Of a stretch of DNA of 64,000 nucleotides, positions 18,188-26,307 are shown piece after piece. This DNA is from VAZQ01 sp963841105 (lineage in GTDB: Bacteria > Pseudomonadota > Alphaproteobacteria > Rhizobiales > Xanthobacteraceae): positions 558,001-622,000 of the forward strand of contig CAWJCB010000001.1 in NCBI GenBank assembly GCA_963841105.1, given 5' to 3'. Position 1 is the first letter of the stretch. Each line of letters starts with the position of its first letter. The notes under the pieces were generated by a model, which ran no database searches, was not told where the DNA came from, and worked only from the letters and a program-made list of their open reading frames with translations. The position numbers and the translations under genes are program-made.

Positions 18188-19627
18188 TTACGCCGCCTCG
18201 GCGCGCGCGCCTTTTTCCGGCGCCGTGATGGCCCCCGAGCCCTTGATCTCGGCAATCTCCTTTTCGGTGAAGCGCAACTCCTTGCGCAGGATCTCGTCCG
18301 TATGCTCTCCGAGAAGCGGCGCCCGCCTTACCTCGGTTATGGAATCCGACATCTTGATCGGATTGCCCACGGTCAGATACTTGCCGCGGCCGGGGTGATC
18401 GACCTCGACGACCGTGCCGGTCTTGCGCAGCGACGGCTCCTCGGCGATCTCCTTCATCGACAGGATCGGCCCTACCGGAATGTCGCGCGCGTTGCAGATA
18501 TCCATGACCTCGAACTTCGTCTTGGTCATGGTCCACTGCTCGATGGTGTCGAAGATGTGCCGCAGCCGCGGCAGCCGCGCCGCCGGCTTGGCGTAATCCG
18601 GATCGGTCTTCCATTCCGGCTTGCCGATCAGGTCGCAGATTACATCCCAGACCGGCGCCTGGGTGATGAAATAGATGTAGGCGTCGGGATCGGTCTCCCA
18701 GCCCTTGCATTTGAGAATCCAGCCGGGCTGGCCGCCGCCTGAATCATTGCCGGCGCGCGGCACAGCGGCGCCGAAGGGAATATCCTCACCGTATTGGCTG
18801 TACTCGGTCAGCGGTCCGTGCGCCAAACGCTGCTGATCGCGCAGCTTGACGCGCGCGAGATTGAGCACGCCATCCTGCATCGCCGCCAGCACGCGCTGCC
18901 CGCGTCCAGTGCGCATTCGCTGGTGGAGCGCACAAGCAATGCCGAACGCGAGGTGCAGCCCGGTGCCGGAATCGCCGATCTGCGCACCGGTGACCAGCGG
19001 CGGACCATCGCGGAATCCAGTGGTCGAAGCGGAGCCGCCGGCGCATTGCGCGACGTTCTCATAAACCTTGCAGTCCTCGTACGGCCCGGGACCAAAACCC
19101 TTGACCGAAGCGACAATCATGCGCGGGTTGGTCTTGTGGATGTATTCCCAGGTCAGGCCCATGCGGTCGAGCGCGCCGGGCGCGAAATTCTCGACAAGCA
19201 CGTCGCAATGTTGGATCAGGCGTTCGAGGATCTTTTTTCCTTTCGGGTGCTTGGAATCGATGGTGATCGACCGTTTGTTGCCGTTGAGCATCGTGAAATA
19301 CAGGCTGTCGGCGCCTTTGACGTCGCGCAACTGGCCACGCGTGATGTCGCCGACGCCGGGACGCTCCACCTTGATCACGTCGGCGCCCATATAGGCCAGG
19401 AGCTGCGTGCAGGTTGGGCCCGATTGCACATGCGTGAAATCCAGCACGCGCACGCCGTCCAGCGCCCTGCCCGCTTGACCCCAAGGCCTGGTCGAAGGCT
19501 TCGGGAAACCGTCGCTGGCGCTGGCCGCCGTCTTCCTCGACTTCAGTTTCACAATCTTCTTTGATGCCGTCGTGGACCTGGTATTCGTCTTTTTGGCCTT
19601 CGACTTTTTGGCTTTCTTGTTTGTCAT
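18188..19627 (-). CDS. frc: Formyl-CoA:oxalate CoA-transferase with Lys-rich N-terminal extension
   Basis: A class III CoA-transferase that moves CoA from formyl-CoA to oxalate, releasing formate and supplying oxalyl-CoA to Oxc. The family core begins at about residue 55 (ALDGVRVLDFTHVQSGP). The catalytic Asp lies in YEDCKVYENVAQ and the mobile glycine loop is SGGGQPGW. The core length equals Oxalobacter Frc (about 428). The first 50 residues are an unusual basic tail (KKAKKSKAKKTNTRS, then KKIVKLKSRK) rich in Lys, Thr and Ser, absent from characterised Frc proteins as far as I know. A start further in would remove it, but no better ribosome site is visible. It lies directly after oxc (15 bp). 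Confidence 0.93.
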   Translation of the reverse strand: MTNKKAKKSKAKKTNTRSTTASKKIVKLKSRKTAASASDGFPKPSTRPWGQAGRALDGVRVLDFTHVQSGPTCTQLLAYMGADVIKVERPGVGDITRGQLRDVKGADSLYFTMLNGNKRSITIDSKHPKGKKILERLIQHCDVLVENFAPGALDRMGLTWEYIHKTNPRMIVASVKGFGPGPYEDCKVYENVAQCAGGSASTTGFRDGPPLVTGAQIGDSGTGLHLAFGIACALHQRMRTGRGQRVLAAMQDGVLNLARVKLRDQQRLAHGPLTEYSQYGEDIPFGAAVPRAGNDSGGGQPGWILKCKGWETDPDAYIYFITQAPVWDVICDLIGKPEWKTDPDYAKPAARLPRLRHIFDTIEQWTMTKTKFEVMDICNARDIPVGPILSMKEIAEEPSLRKTGTVVEVDHPGRGKYLTVGNPIKMSDSITEVRRAPLLGEHTDEILRKELRFTEKEIAEIKGSGAITAPEKGARAEAA

Positions 19628-19642
19628 GTTCGTTCCCTCTTT

Positions 19643-21394
19643 TTATTTCTTGCGAAGTGCGCTTTGCGGGTTGAGGTTGCCGATTCTCCCGCTCTCGCTG
19701 CCCGCCGCTGGATCGATCACCGCATTGATGAGCGTCGGCTGACCAGAGTCCATGGCCTTGTTGACGGCGTGGCTCAACTCGTCAGGCGTCGTCACATGGG
19801 CGCCAACACCACCGAATGCTGCGATGATCTTGTCGTAGCGCGCGTCTTTCACGAATACGGTTGTCGCAGGGTCCGCGCCGCCGGTCGGATTGGCGTCGGT
19901 TCCGCGATAGATGCCGTTGTTGTTGAAGACGACAATGCAGACGGGCAGCCTGTACCGGCAAATCGTTTCCACTTCCATGCCGGAGAAACCAAAGGCGCTG
20001 TCGCCCTCCACCGCGAGCACGGGTTTACCGGTCTCCACGGCCGCTGCGACGGCAAAGCCCATGCCGATGCCCATGACGCCCCAGGTGCCGACGTCCAGGC
20101 GTTTGCGCGGTTGATACATGTCGACAATGCCGCGCGCGAGATCGAGCGTGTTGGCGCCTTCGTTGACGAGGATGGCATCCGGCCGCTCTTTGATGACGGT
20201 GCGCAGTGCGCCGAGCGCGCTGTGGAAATCCATCGGCGCTGAATTCTTCATCAGCCTCGGCGCCATCTTGGCAATGTTCTCTGCCTTGCGCGCGTTGACG
20301 GCGCCGACCCAGTCAGCCGGGGCGGCTGGCCAGCTGCCGTCAATGCCCTCGACAAGGGCGGACACGCAGGAGCCGATATCGCCGACCAGCGGAGCAATAG
20401 TTTGGACGTTGCTGTCCATCTCCTTCGGATCGATATCGATCTGGATGAACTTCTTCGATCCAGGTTCACCCCAGGTCTTCCCCTTGCCGTGCGACAGAAG
20501 CCAGTTGAGGCGGGCGCCGATCAGCAGGACGACATCGGCGTCTTTCAGCACGGTCGAGCGAGCCGCACCCGCCGACTGCGGATGTGTGTCAGGCAAGAGT
20601 CCCTTGGCCATGCTCATCGGCAGGAAAGGAATGCCGCTCTTTTCGACAAGCGCCCGGATCGCCTCGTCGGCCTGCGCGTATGCCGCGCCCTTGCCAAGAA
20701 TGATCAGCGGCCGCCTGGCACTCTTCAGGACATCGAGTGCGCGCTTGACGGCCGCCGGAGCGGGAAGCTGGGCCGGCGCCGGATCGATGACCTTGATGAG
20801 TGACTTGGCTCCAGCCTCTGCGTCCATAACCTGAGAGAAAAGCTTGGCCGGCAGATCAAGGTAGACCCCGCCCGGACGGCCCGACACGGCCGCGCGGATC
20901 GCGCGCGCCACGCCGATGCCGATGTCTACGGCATGCAGCACGCGAAAGGCTGCCTTGCAGAGGGGCTTGGCGATGGCCAGCTGATCCATCTCTTCGTAGT
21001 CGCCCTGCTGCAAGTCGACGATCTCGCGTTCGGACGACCCACTGATCAGGATCATCGGGAAGCAGTTGGTCGTGGCATTGGCCAGCGCAGTCAGACCGTT
21101 GAGAAAGCCGGGAGCCGACACAGTGAGGCAGATGCCCGGCTTCTTCGTCAGGAAGCCGGCAATTGCAGCTGCGTAGCCGGCATTCTGCTCATGCCGGAAC
21201 GAGATGACACGCATCCCTGCGGCCTGCGCCATACGGCCGAAGTCCGTGATCGGGATACCAGGCACGCCGTAGAGCGTGTTGATGCCGTTGAGTTGAAGCG
21301 CATCGATGACGAGGTGAAAGCCATCCGTCAACTCTTGCTGCGCTGCGTCCGTCACGGTCGTTGCCCGCTTCTCTTTTACAGCTGCATCAGCCAT
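19643..21394 (-). CDS. oxc: Oxalyl-CoA decarboxylase (ThDP-dependent)
   Basis: It cleaves oxalyl-CoA to formyl-CoA and CO2. 583 residues, close to Oxalobacter Oxc (568). The N-terminal domain has GVPGIPITDFGRMAQAAGM and SFRHEQNAGYAA with the ThDP-activating Glu. The middle domain has LLIGARLNWLLSHGK. The C-terminal ThDP/Mg2+ motif is GDSAFGFSGMEVETICRYR to NNNGIY. An AGGAGG precedes the ATG. It is the first enzyme gene of the run oxc-frc-formylTHF-fhs-fdhB-fdhA, with the regulator and transporter just upstream. Confidence 0.96.
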   Translation of the reverse strand: MADAAVKEKRATTVTDAAQQELTDGFHLVIDALQLNGINTLYGVPGIPITDFGRMAQAAGMRVISFRHEQNAGYAAAIAGFLTKKPGICLTVSAPGFLNGLTALANATTNCFPMILISGSSEREIVDLQQGDYEEMDQLAIAKPLCKAAFRVLHAVDIGIGVARAIRAAVSGRPGGVYLDLPAKLFSQVMDAEAGAKSLIKVIDPAPAQLPAPAAVKRALDVLKSARRPLIILGKGAAYAQADEAIRALVEKSGIPFLPMSMAKGLLPDTHPQSAGAARSTVLKDADVVLLIGARLNWLLSHGKGKTWGEPGSKKFIQIDIDPKEMDSNVQTIAPLVGDIGSCVSALVEGIDGSWPAAPADWVGAVNARKAENIAKMAPRLMKNSAPMDFHSALGALRTVIKERPDAILVNEGANTLDLARGIVDMYQPRKRLDVGTWGVMGIGMGFAVAAAVETGKPVLAVEGDSAFGFSGMEVETICRYRLPVCIVVFNNNGIYRGTDANPTGGADPATTVFVKDARYDKIIAAFGGVGAHVTTPDELSHAVNKAMDSGQPTLINAVIDPAAGSESGRIGNLNPQSALRKK

Positions 21395-21413
21395 GGTGTT
21401 CCTCCTCCGTGAT

Positions 21414-21500
21414 CGTCATGCGTGGGCTCGACCCGCGCATCCATCCGTTTCGCAAAGGATGGATTGCCGGCTCAAGGCAGCTCAAGGCCGGCAATGACTA
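21414..21500. repeat. Palindromic element between gntR and oxc
   Basis: It begins CGTCATGCGTGGGCTCGACCC and ends GCCGGCAATGACT, with inner arms GCATCCATCC and GGATGGATTGC. It is the fourth palindromic element in the oxalate/formate locus. Confidence 0.6.
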
Positions 21501-21529
21501 AGTAAATCGTTATTGTTTCGGTTCATCGC

Positions 21530-22283
21530 TCAGTCCAAATAGTCGGCATACTTGGATACGTGCTCGGCGAGCCCGAGCGCATGCGCACGCACCAAGTCCT
21601 CCGCGCGCTTGGTGTCGCGCCTTTCCAACGCCTCGATAATGGAAAGGTGATCGCGGATAGAGCGAGCGGCGCGATCCTGCTCGCCGATGGTCTTGCGGCG
21701 GATCATGCGCATATGGGCGAACAGATTCTCGGCAAGCGCGATCAGCACGCTATTGCGGCTCATGCGGATGATGGACTGGTGAAACTCGATATTGACCTCG
21801 GAATATTCATCGAGCTTTGCATGCAACTCGCCATTGTCGAACTTGGCGAACATCGTGCGCAGCGATGCAATCTCTTCTTCGTGCGCGTTCTCCGTCAGAA
21901 GAACGAGCCGCCATGCTTTCGAGCGCCGCCCAGGCCGTGATCATCTCGACGACCTCGCGCCTGGTCTTGCGCACGACGTAGATTCCCCGCCGCGGAACTG
22001 CGCGCACAAAACCTTCGCGTTCCAGCTGTGCCATGGCTTCGCGCACCGGCGTGCGGCTCACGCCGAGATCCGATGCCAGCCGGCGCTCGTCGAGACGAAT
22101 GTCCGCCCGGCTGCGATAAACATCCAGGGACACAATGGCGTCCTTGAGCGCGGCATAGGCCCGGCCTTTGAAGCTCTCCGGACTGACGATAGGCTGCAGC
22201 CGGGGCGAGACCCCAGCCATCGCACGCCGGGAACTGGAGGCGCTGCGCGGTTCAGCGGCGCGGGAGCGATCGGGATTGCTCAT
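21530..22283 (-). CDS. GntR/FCD-family regulator of the oxalate genes, one frameshift
   Basis: The N-terminal winged helix (GRAYAALKDAIVSLDVY, RRLASDLGVSRTPVREAMAQ, REGFVRAVPRRGIYVV) is GntR. The C-terminal FCD ligand domain (YSEVNIEFHQSIIRMSRN, MIRRKTIGEQDRA, RDHLSIIEALERRD) lies in the next frame. One extra base near 21902-21903 (CGTTCTTCTG for CGTCTTCTG) accounts for the split and restores about 250 residues. The ATG at 22283 starts immediately after an operator-like dyad. Lying between oxc and oxlT it most likely controls both, with oxalate, oxalyl-CoA or formate as candidate effector. Confidence 0.82.
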
Positions 22284-22285
22284 GG

Positions 22286-22302
22286 TGGTATACAATATGC
22301 CA
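22286..22302. promoter_or_regulatory. FCD-GntR operator-like dyad at the gntR start
   Basis: On the minus strand TGGCATATTGTATACCA sits 2 bases before the ATG, a TGGNATA-N3-TATNCCA dyad. Its TATACCA half is shared with the site at 23740. FCD-type GntR proteins typically bind TGGTATACCA-like sequences, so autoregulation is inferred. Confidence 0.5.
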
Positions 22303-22420
22303 GATGGCTGGAGCCGCGCAACCCGGCCCGCTGCCGAGCTCGGCTCGATCCTCGGGCGGCTGAATTAAAGCGAGCGACCGGCGCACCGCCGGAATTCAAG
22401 TCCGAGAATCAAGCTCGAAT

Positions 22421-23704
22421 TTAAGCTTTGGCCATCTGCCTGATACGCAGCGGCCGCAGGACGACGAGAGCCATGACGGCGGCAATGATGTTGAGGACTG
22501 CGGCAACGATAAAGACCGCGCTCCAGCTTTTGCCGGTCGCATCGTAGAGCACGTTGGCAAGCGGCACCAAGAGCGCCGCCGTCCCCTTTGCCGTGTACAG
22601 CATGCCATAGTTGGTCGTGGCGAACTTCCTGCCGTACATATCGGTGCAGGTGGCCGGGAACAGCGAATAGATCTCGCCCCAGGCGAAGAAAACGAGGCCA
22701 GAAAGAATGACGAACATGAATGGATTGGCTGCGTAGTGCAGCAGAGCGAAAATACCGATGCCCTCGAGCAGGAAGGCGATGAACATGGTGTTCTCGCGAC
22801 CAATATGGTCGGAGACCCAGCCAAAGAACGGTCGGGTCAGCCCGTTGAGCACGCGATCAATGGTCAGCGCGAATGTGAGCGCGGGCAGCGTGAGTCCCAG
22901 AATCGAGACCGGGATGGTGTCGATCTTGAAATCTCTGGCGATGGGGCCGAGTTGCGCGGTCGCCATCAGCCCGCCGGTGCCGACCATGACGAACATCACA
23001 TACATGACCCAGAACGGCGGCGATTTCAGAACTTCGGCCGGCCCGTAATCACGTCGCGTTTGCAGCACAGCCGGGGCGGCGGGAGCAGCAACTTCGCCGG
23101 AGGCGGGCGCACGCAGGAAGAGGGAGAAGATCACAACAATGAGGCCCTGTCCGATGCCGAACCAGAAAAAGGCGGCCTGATAACCGCTGCCCGCGATCAT
23201 GTTGGCGATCGGCACAACCGTGAGCGCCGAGCCGGCGCCGAACCCCGCCGCGGTCAGTCCGGCCGCAAGCCCGCGCCGATCGGGAAACCATTTCAGGGCG
23301 TTGCCGACCGAGGCGCCGTAGATGACGCCGGCGCCGATCCCCCCAATGGCAGCCGCCAAATAGAGCAGCGCCAGGGAGTTGGCATAGGCGTTCATGACCC
23401 ACGCGATTGCAACCAGCACGCCACTGCCGCAGACCATCACGCGTGGTCCAAACTTGTCGATCAGATACCCTTCCAGCGGCACCAGCCAAGTCTCGGTGAG
23501 GACGAAGATCGTGAAGGCCACCTGGATGGCGGCTCGGCCCCAATGGTATTTCTGATCGATCGGATTGACGAAAAGAGTCCAGCCGTATTGCAGGTTGGCG
23601 ATCATCACCATGCAGATGATGCCGAAGATGAGCTGCCACCATCTGCTGATCGCAGAGGATGTGCTGGCGCTGTGCACTGCATGTGTTGTCGTGGTCATTT
23701 CCAT
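22421..23704 (-). CDS. oxlT: OxlT-type MFS oxalate:formate antiporter
   Basis: 427 residues with about 12 membrane helices. The N-half carries WWQLIFGIICMVMIANLQYG and WTLFVNPIDQKYHW, followed by GPRVMVCGSGVLVAIAW. The C-half carries RPFFGWVSDHIGRENTMF and GEIYSLFPATCTDMYGRKFA. These are landmarks of the oxalate/formate antiporter branch of the major facilitator superfamily. The transporter imports divalent oxalate in exchange for formate across the inner membrane. Its place next to gntR-oxc-frc supports oxalate as the substrate. It is transcribed divergently from the FAH gene at 23952, with an operator-like palindrome 36 bp upstream. Confidence 0.9.
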   Translation of the reverse strand: MEMTTTTHAVHSASTSSAISRWWQLIFGIICMVMIANLQYGWTLFVNPIDQKYHWGRAAIQVAFTIFVLTETWLVPLEGYLIDKFGPRVMVCGSGVLVAIAWVMNAYANSLALLYLAAAIGGIGAGVIYGASVGNALKWFPDRRGLAAGLTAAGFGAGSALTVVPIANMIAGSGYQAAFFWFGIGQGLIVVIFSLFLRAPASGEVAAPAAPAVLQTRRDYGPAEVLKSPPFWVMYVMFVMVGTGGLMATAQLGPIARDFKIDTIPVSILGLTLPALTFALTIDRVLNGLTRPFFGWVSDHIGRENTMFIAFLLEGIGIFALLHYAANPFMFVILSGLVFFAWGEIYSLFPATCTDMYGRKFATTNYGMLYTAKGTAALLVPLANVLYDATGKSWSAVFIVAAVLNIIAAVMALVVLRPLRIRQMAKA

Positions 23705-23739
23705 CCCCGCTGTGCTTTTTGCACTGTACTTTTTTGCTC

Positions 23740-23749
23740 TGGTATACCA
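23740..23749. promoter_or_regulatory. TGGTATACCA palindrome upstream of oxlT
   Basis: A perfect 10-bp palindrome of the kind bound by FCD-type GntR regulators lies 36 bases before the oxlT ATG. The related half-site at the gntR start suggests both are targets of the regulator encoded at 21530-22283. Confidence 0.55.
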
Positions 23750-23951
23750 CGGACGGAATTCGCTGGAAGGGGGCGTTCCGTCGCACTTATGAAAGTTTTT
23801 GCCGAATGAGCCTGCTGCAACGCAACATCTGGTCTCGTTGATCCATCAGCTTGAATTGCCGGAAAGCCTGCCGGTTTCCGCGGCGTTCAAATGCGAGATG
23901 GCGCGAAAGACGATCCCGGAAAATCAAGCCGCGAGATGAGGACACACCGTC

Positions 23952-24821
23952 ATGAAGCTCTGTCGCTACGACGACGATTGCCTGGGAGTTGTGCGGGGCG
24001 GCCAGGTGCACGATGTCACCCGGGCGCAGTCCGAGATCAGGGCGGCCGCCCCATACGCCATGATAGGCGATGCCGTCATCGCCGCCTTGCCGGCATGGCG
24101 CGCCCGGATCGAGGCGATGGCTGCGCAGGCGCCGGGCAAGCCGCTCGCGACGGTGAAGCTCTTGTCGCCGGTGGCGCGACCGTCGAAGCTTGTCGCGGCG
24201 CCGACCAATTACAAGGCGCATATCGACGAGATGGCGGCGCGCGCCGCAACGCAGAACATCAAGCCGTCGCCCGCGATCGGCACGGCCGGACTTTTTCTGA
24301 AGGCGAACTCCTCCCTGGTCGGACCATCGGCGGGGGTCGTCATCCGTTTCCCCGAACGGCGCAATGAGCACGAGGTCGAGCTGGCGCTCATCATCGGCAA
24401 GCAGGGCAGCGACATCCCGCGCGAGGAGGCACTCGATTACGTCGCGGGCTACTGCATTGGTCTCGACATGACGGCGCGGGGACCGGAGGACCGCAGCTTC
24501 CGCAAGTCGATTGACAGCTATTCCGTGCTCGGACCGTGGATGGTCACCGTTGACGAGATTGCCGACCCCGACAACGTGCCGCTCGAGCTCGCGGTAAACG
24601 GCGAGATGAAGCAGAGCAGCAATACCAGCCAGCTGATCTATGACTGCCGCAAGCTGATCGCGTGGGGCTCGACATTTTACACTTTGTATCCGGGCGACGT
24701 GCTCTTCACCGGCACGCCCGAAGGCGTAAGCCCCGTTAAGCCGGGCGACGTGATGCACGCGCGAATTGGTCCGATCGGAGAGATGTCGGTGGCGGTGCGC
24801 GCGCACCAGGCGGGGAGGTAA
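23952..24821 (+). CDS. Fumarylacetoacetate hydrolase-family protein
   Basis: 289 residues. After an N-terminal domain the FAH fold begins near KLVAAPTNYKAHIDEM. The metal site is visible as Glu-x-Glu in RRNEHEVELALIIG and Asp in GYCIGLDMTARG, followed by DSYSVLGPWMVT and GDVLFTGTPEGVSPVKPGD. Family members hydrolyse C-C bonds of acylpyruvates, decarboxylate or hydrate ring-cleavage products with Mg2+ or Mn2+. It is transcribed away from oxlT and does not obviously belong to oxalate metabolism. A role with the Rieske or hydroxylase genes further right is possible but unproven. Confidence 0.92.
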   Translation: MKLCRYDDDCLGVVRGGQVHDVTRAQSEIRAAAPYAMIGDAVIAALPAWRARIEAMAAQAPGKPLATVKLLSPVARPSKLVAAPTNYKAHIDEMAARAATQNIKPSPAIGTAGLFLKANSSLVGPSAGVVIRFPERRNEHEVELALIIGKQGSDIPREEALDYVAGYCIGLDMTARGPEDRSFRKSIDSYSVLGPWMVTVDEIADPDNVPLELAVNGEMKQSSNTSQLIYDCRKLIAWGSTFYTLYPGDVLFTGTPEGVSPVKPGDVMHARIGPIGEMSVAVRAHQAGR

Positions 24822-24935
24822 CGGCTGACCTAAATCGGCCGTCACGCCGGCGCAGTCAGCCCTGGAAGGATGTGCACCACAGAAGAGCCCCAAACCCTGC
24901 ATATTCTTTGATGGGGATTTGGGGGAGCGGATTTG

Positions 24936-26280
24936 ATGAGCAAACTCTTGCAACGCGCGGGCATCAGCATTGCTGTTGTTGCTCTGCTTGCACTTCCTTT
25001 CCTGGCAAGCGAAGCAGGGGCGCGCCCCGGAGGCTTCGGCGGCGGAGGTGCGCCAGCTCGCTCCTTCAGCGCTCCGCGGATGGGTGGACACTCCTTCAGC
25101 GCGCCGCGGCTCGGCGGATCCAGCATTGGTGCGCGGTCAGTTGGCCGCCTTTCAGGCTCAACCTTGCGCGGCGCCGCCGCACGGCATTCCGGCGTCCGAT
25201 TTACAGGTTCCTCTGGGCATAGGTTCGCGACGGCGACTGCGCTGTCGCATCCCGCGCGCCTGAGCGGGCACAACGGTGCGTGGAGCCACAGGTCTATCAC
25301 CAACGCGGCTTTTCGCGCCTCATTCGTGCGGCCGCGCACGTTCACCGGGAGGTTTCATGGTTTCTACCGGCGGCCGTGGTGGATAGGTGGAATCGTGGTG
25401 GGCTGGGTTGGGCCGGTTTTCTGGCCCTACGCCTATGACGACTTTTTCGACTACGTGTTCTGGCCGTATGCTTATGACGACTTCTGGCCCTACGCTTACG
25501 AGGACGTCTACTACGGCATTTATGGCAGCTATGGCTACGTCGATCCGGCTCTGAAATCAGCCGCGCGCCGCACTGCGCCAGCGGCTACCGAGCAGCGCGC
25601 CGCAGGGGTATGCGGCGAGAGCTCGCCGGAGCTGACAAACTGGCCCGTCGAACGCATTTCGGAGGTCGATCGAGCCCAACGAAGCGCAGCGCGCCACCTT
25701 GAACGAGCTCAAGGACGCCACCGCGAAGTCGATCGACATTCTCAGAGCAGCATGTCCGAATGAGCTCCCAAGCGTCCCGACCGGACGTCTGGCGGCCATG
25801 GAGAGCCGCTTGCAGGTCATGCTGGAAGCCGTGCACAGCGTGCGTTCTCCTCTCGATCGACTTTATCAATCACTCAATGATGAGCAGAAGGCGCGCTTCA
25901 ACGCGGTCGCGCCAGGCAGCGCCGTGGACAAAAAGGAGCAACGCGATCTCGCGCGCCTATGCACGCACGGCAGAACGGGGGTTGCCGGCTTGCCGATCGA
26001 TCGCGTCGCTCAGGCAGTCCAGCCAACCGAGGAGCAGCGAAGCTCGTTTGCCGATTTGAAAGCTGCCGCGGCAAAGGCGTCCGAGCAGTTGAAAAGCAAT
26101 TGCCCCACTTACGATGCTCTCACGCCGACCGGACGTGTCGAAGCAATGGAGAAACGTCTTGAGGCGGTGCTTGATGCAACAAAAATCGTGCAGCCGTCGC
26201 TCACGAGCTTCTACAACGCGCTCAGCGATGAGCAGAAGGCGCGTTTCAACTCGCTCGGCGCCGCGCGACACGGTGCGTAG
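24936..26280 (+). CDS. Exported Spy/LTxxQ-like protein with aromatic repeats, one frameshift
   Basis: The ATG at 24936 follows GGGGGAGCGG. A signal peptide (about 1-27, to ASEAGA) precedes a Gly/Ser/Arg-rich section with PRMGGHSFSAPRLGG repeats. A membrane-like segment (WWIGGIVVGWVGPVFW) and three copies of FWPYAYDD/FWPYAYED follow. The frame then breaks near 25666-25670: removing one G joins VERISEV to IEPNEAQRATLNELKDA. The C-terminal part has two similar helical modules, each ending LDRLYQSLNDEQKARFNA or LTSFYNALSDEQKARFNS, with CPNELP and CPTYDA cysteines, as in Spy/CpxP-type LTxxQ proteins of rhizobia. The full length is about 447 residues. An envelope-stress or chaperone-like role is inferred only. 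Confidence 0.7.
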
Positions 26281-26307
26281 AATAGCGCAGGCGCGTAGTT
26301 GCGAGCG

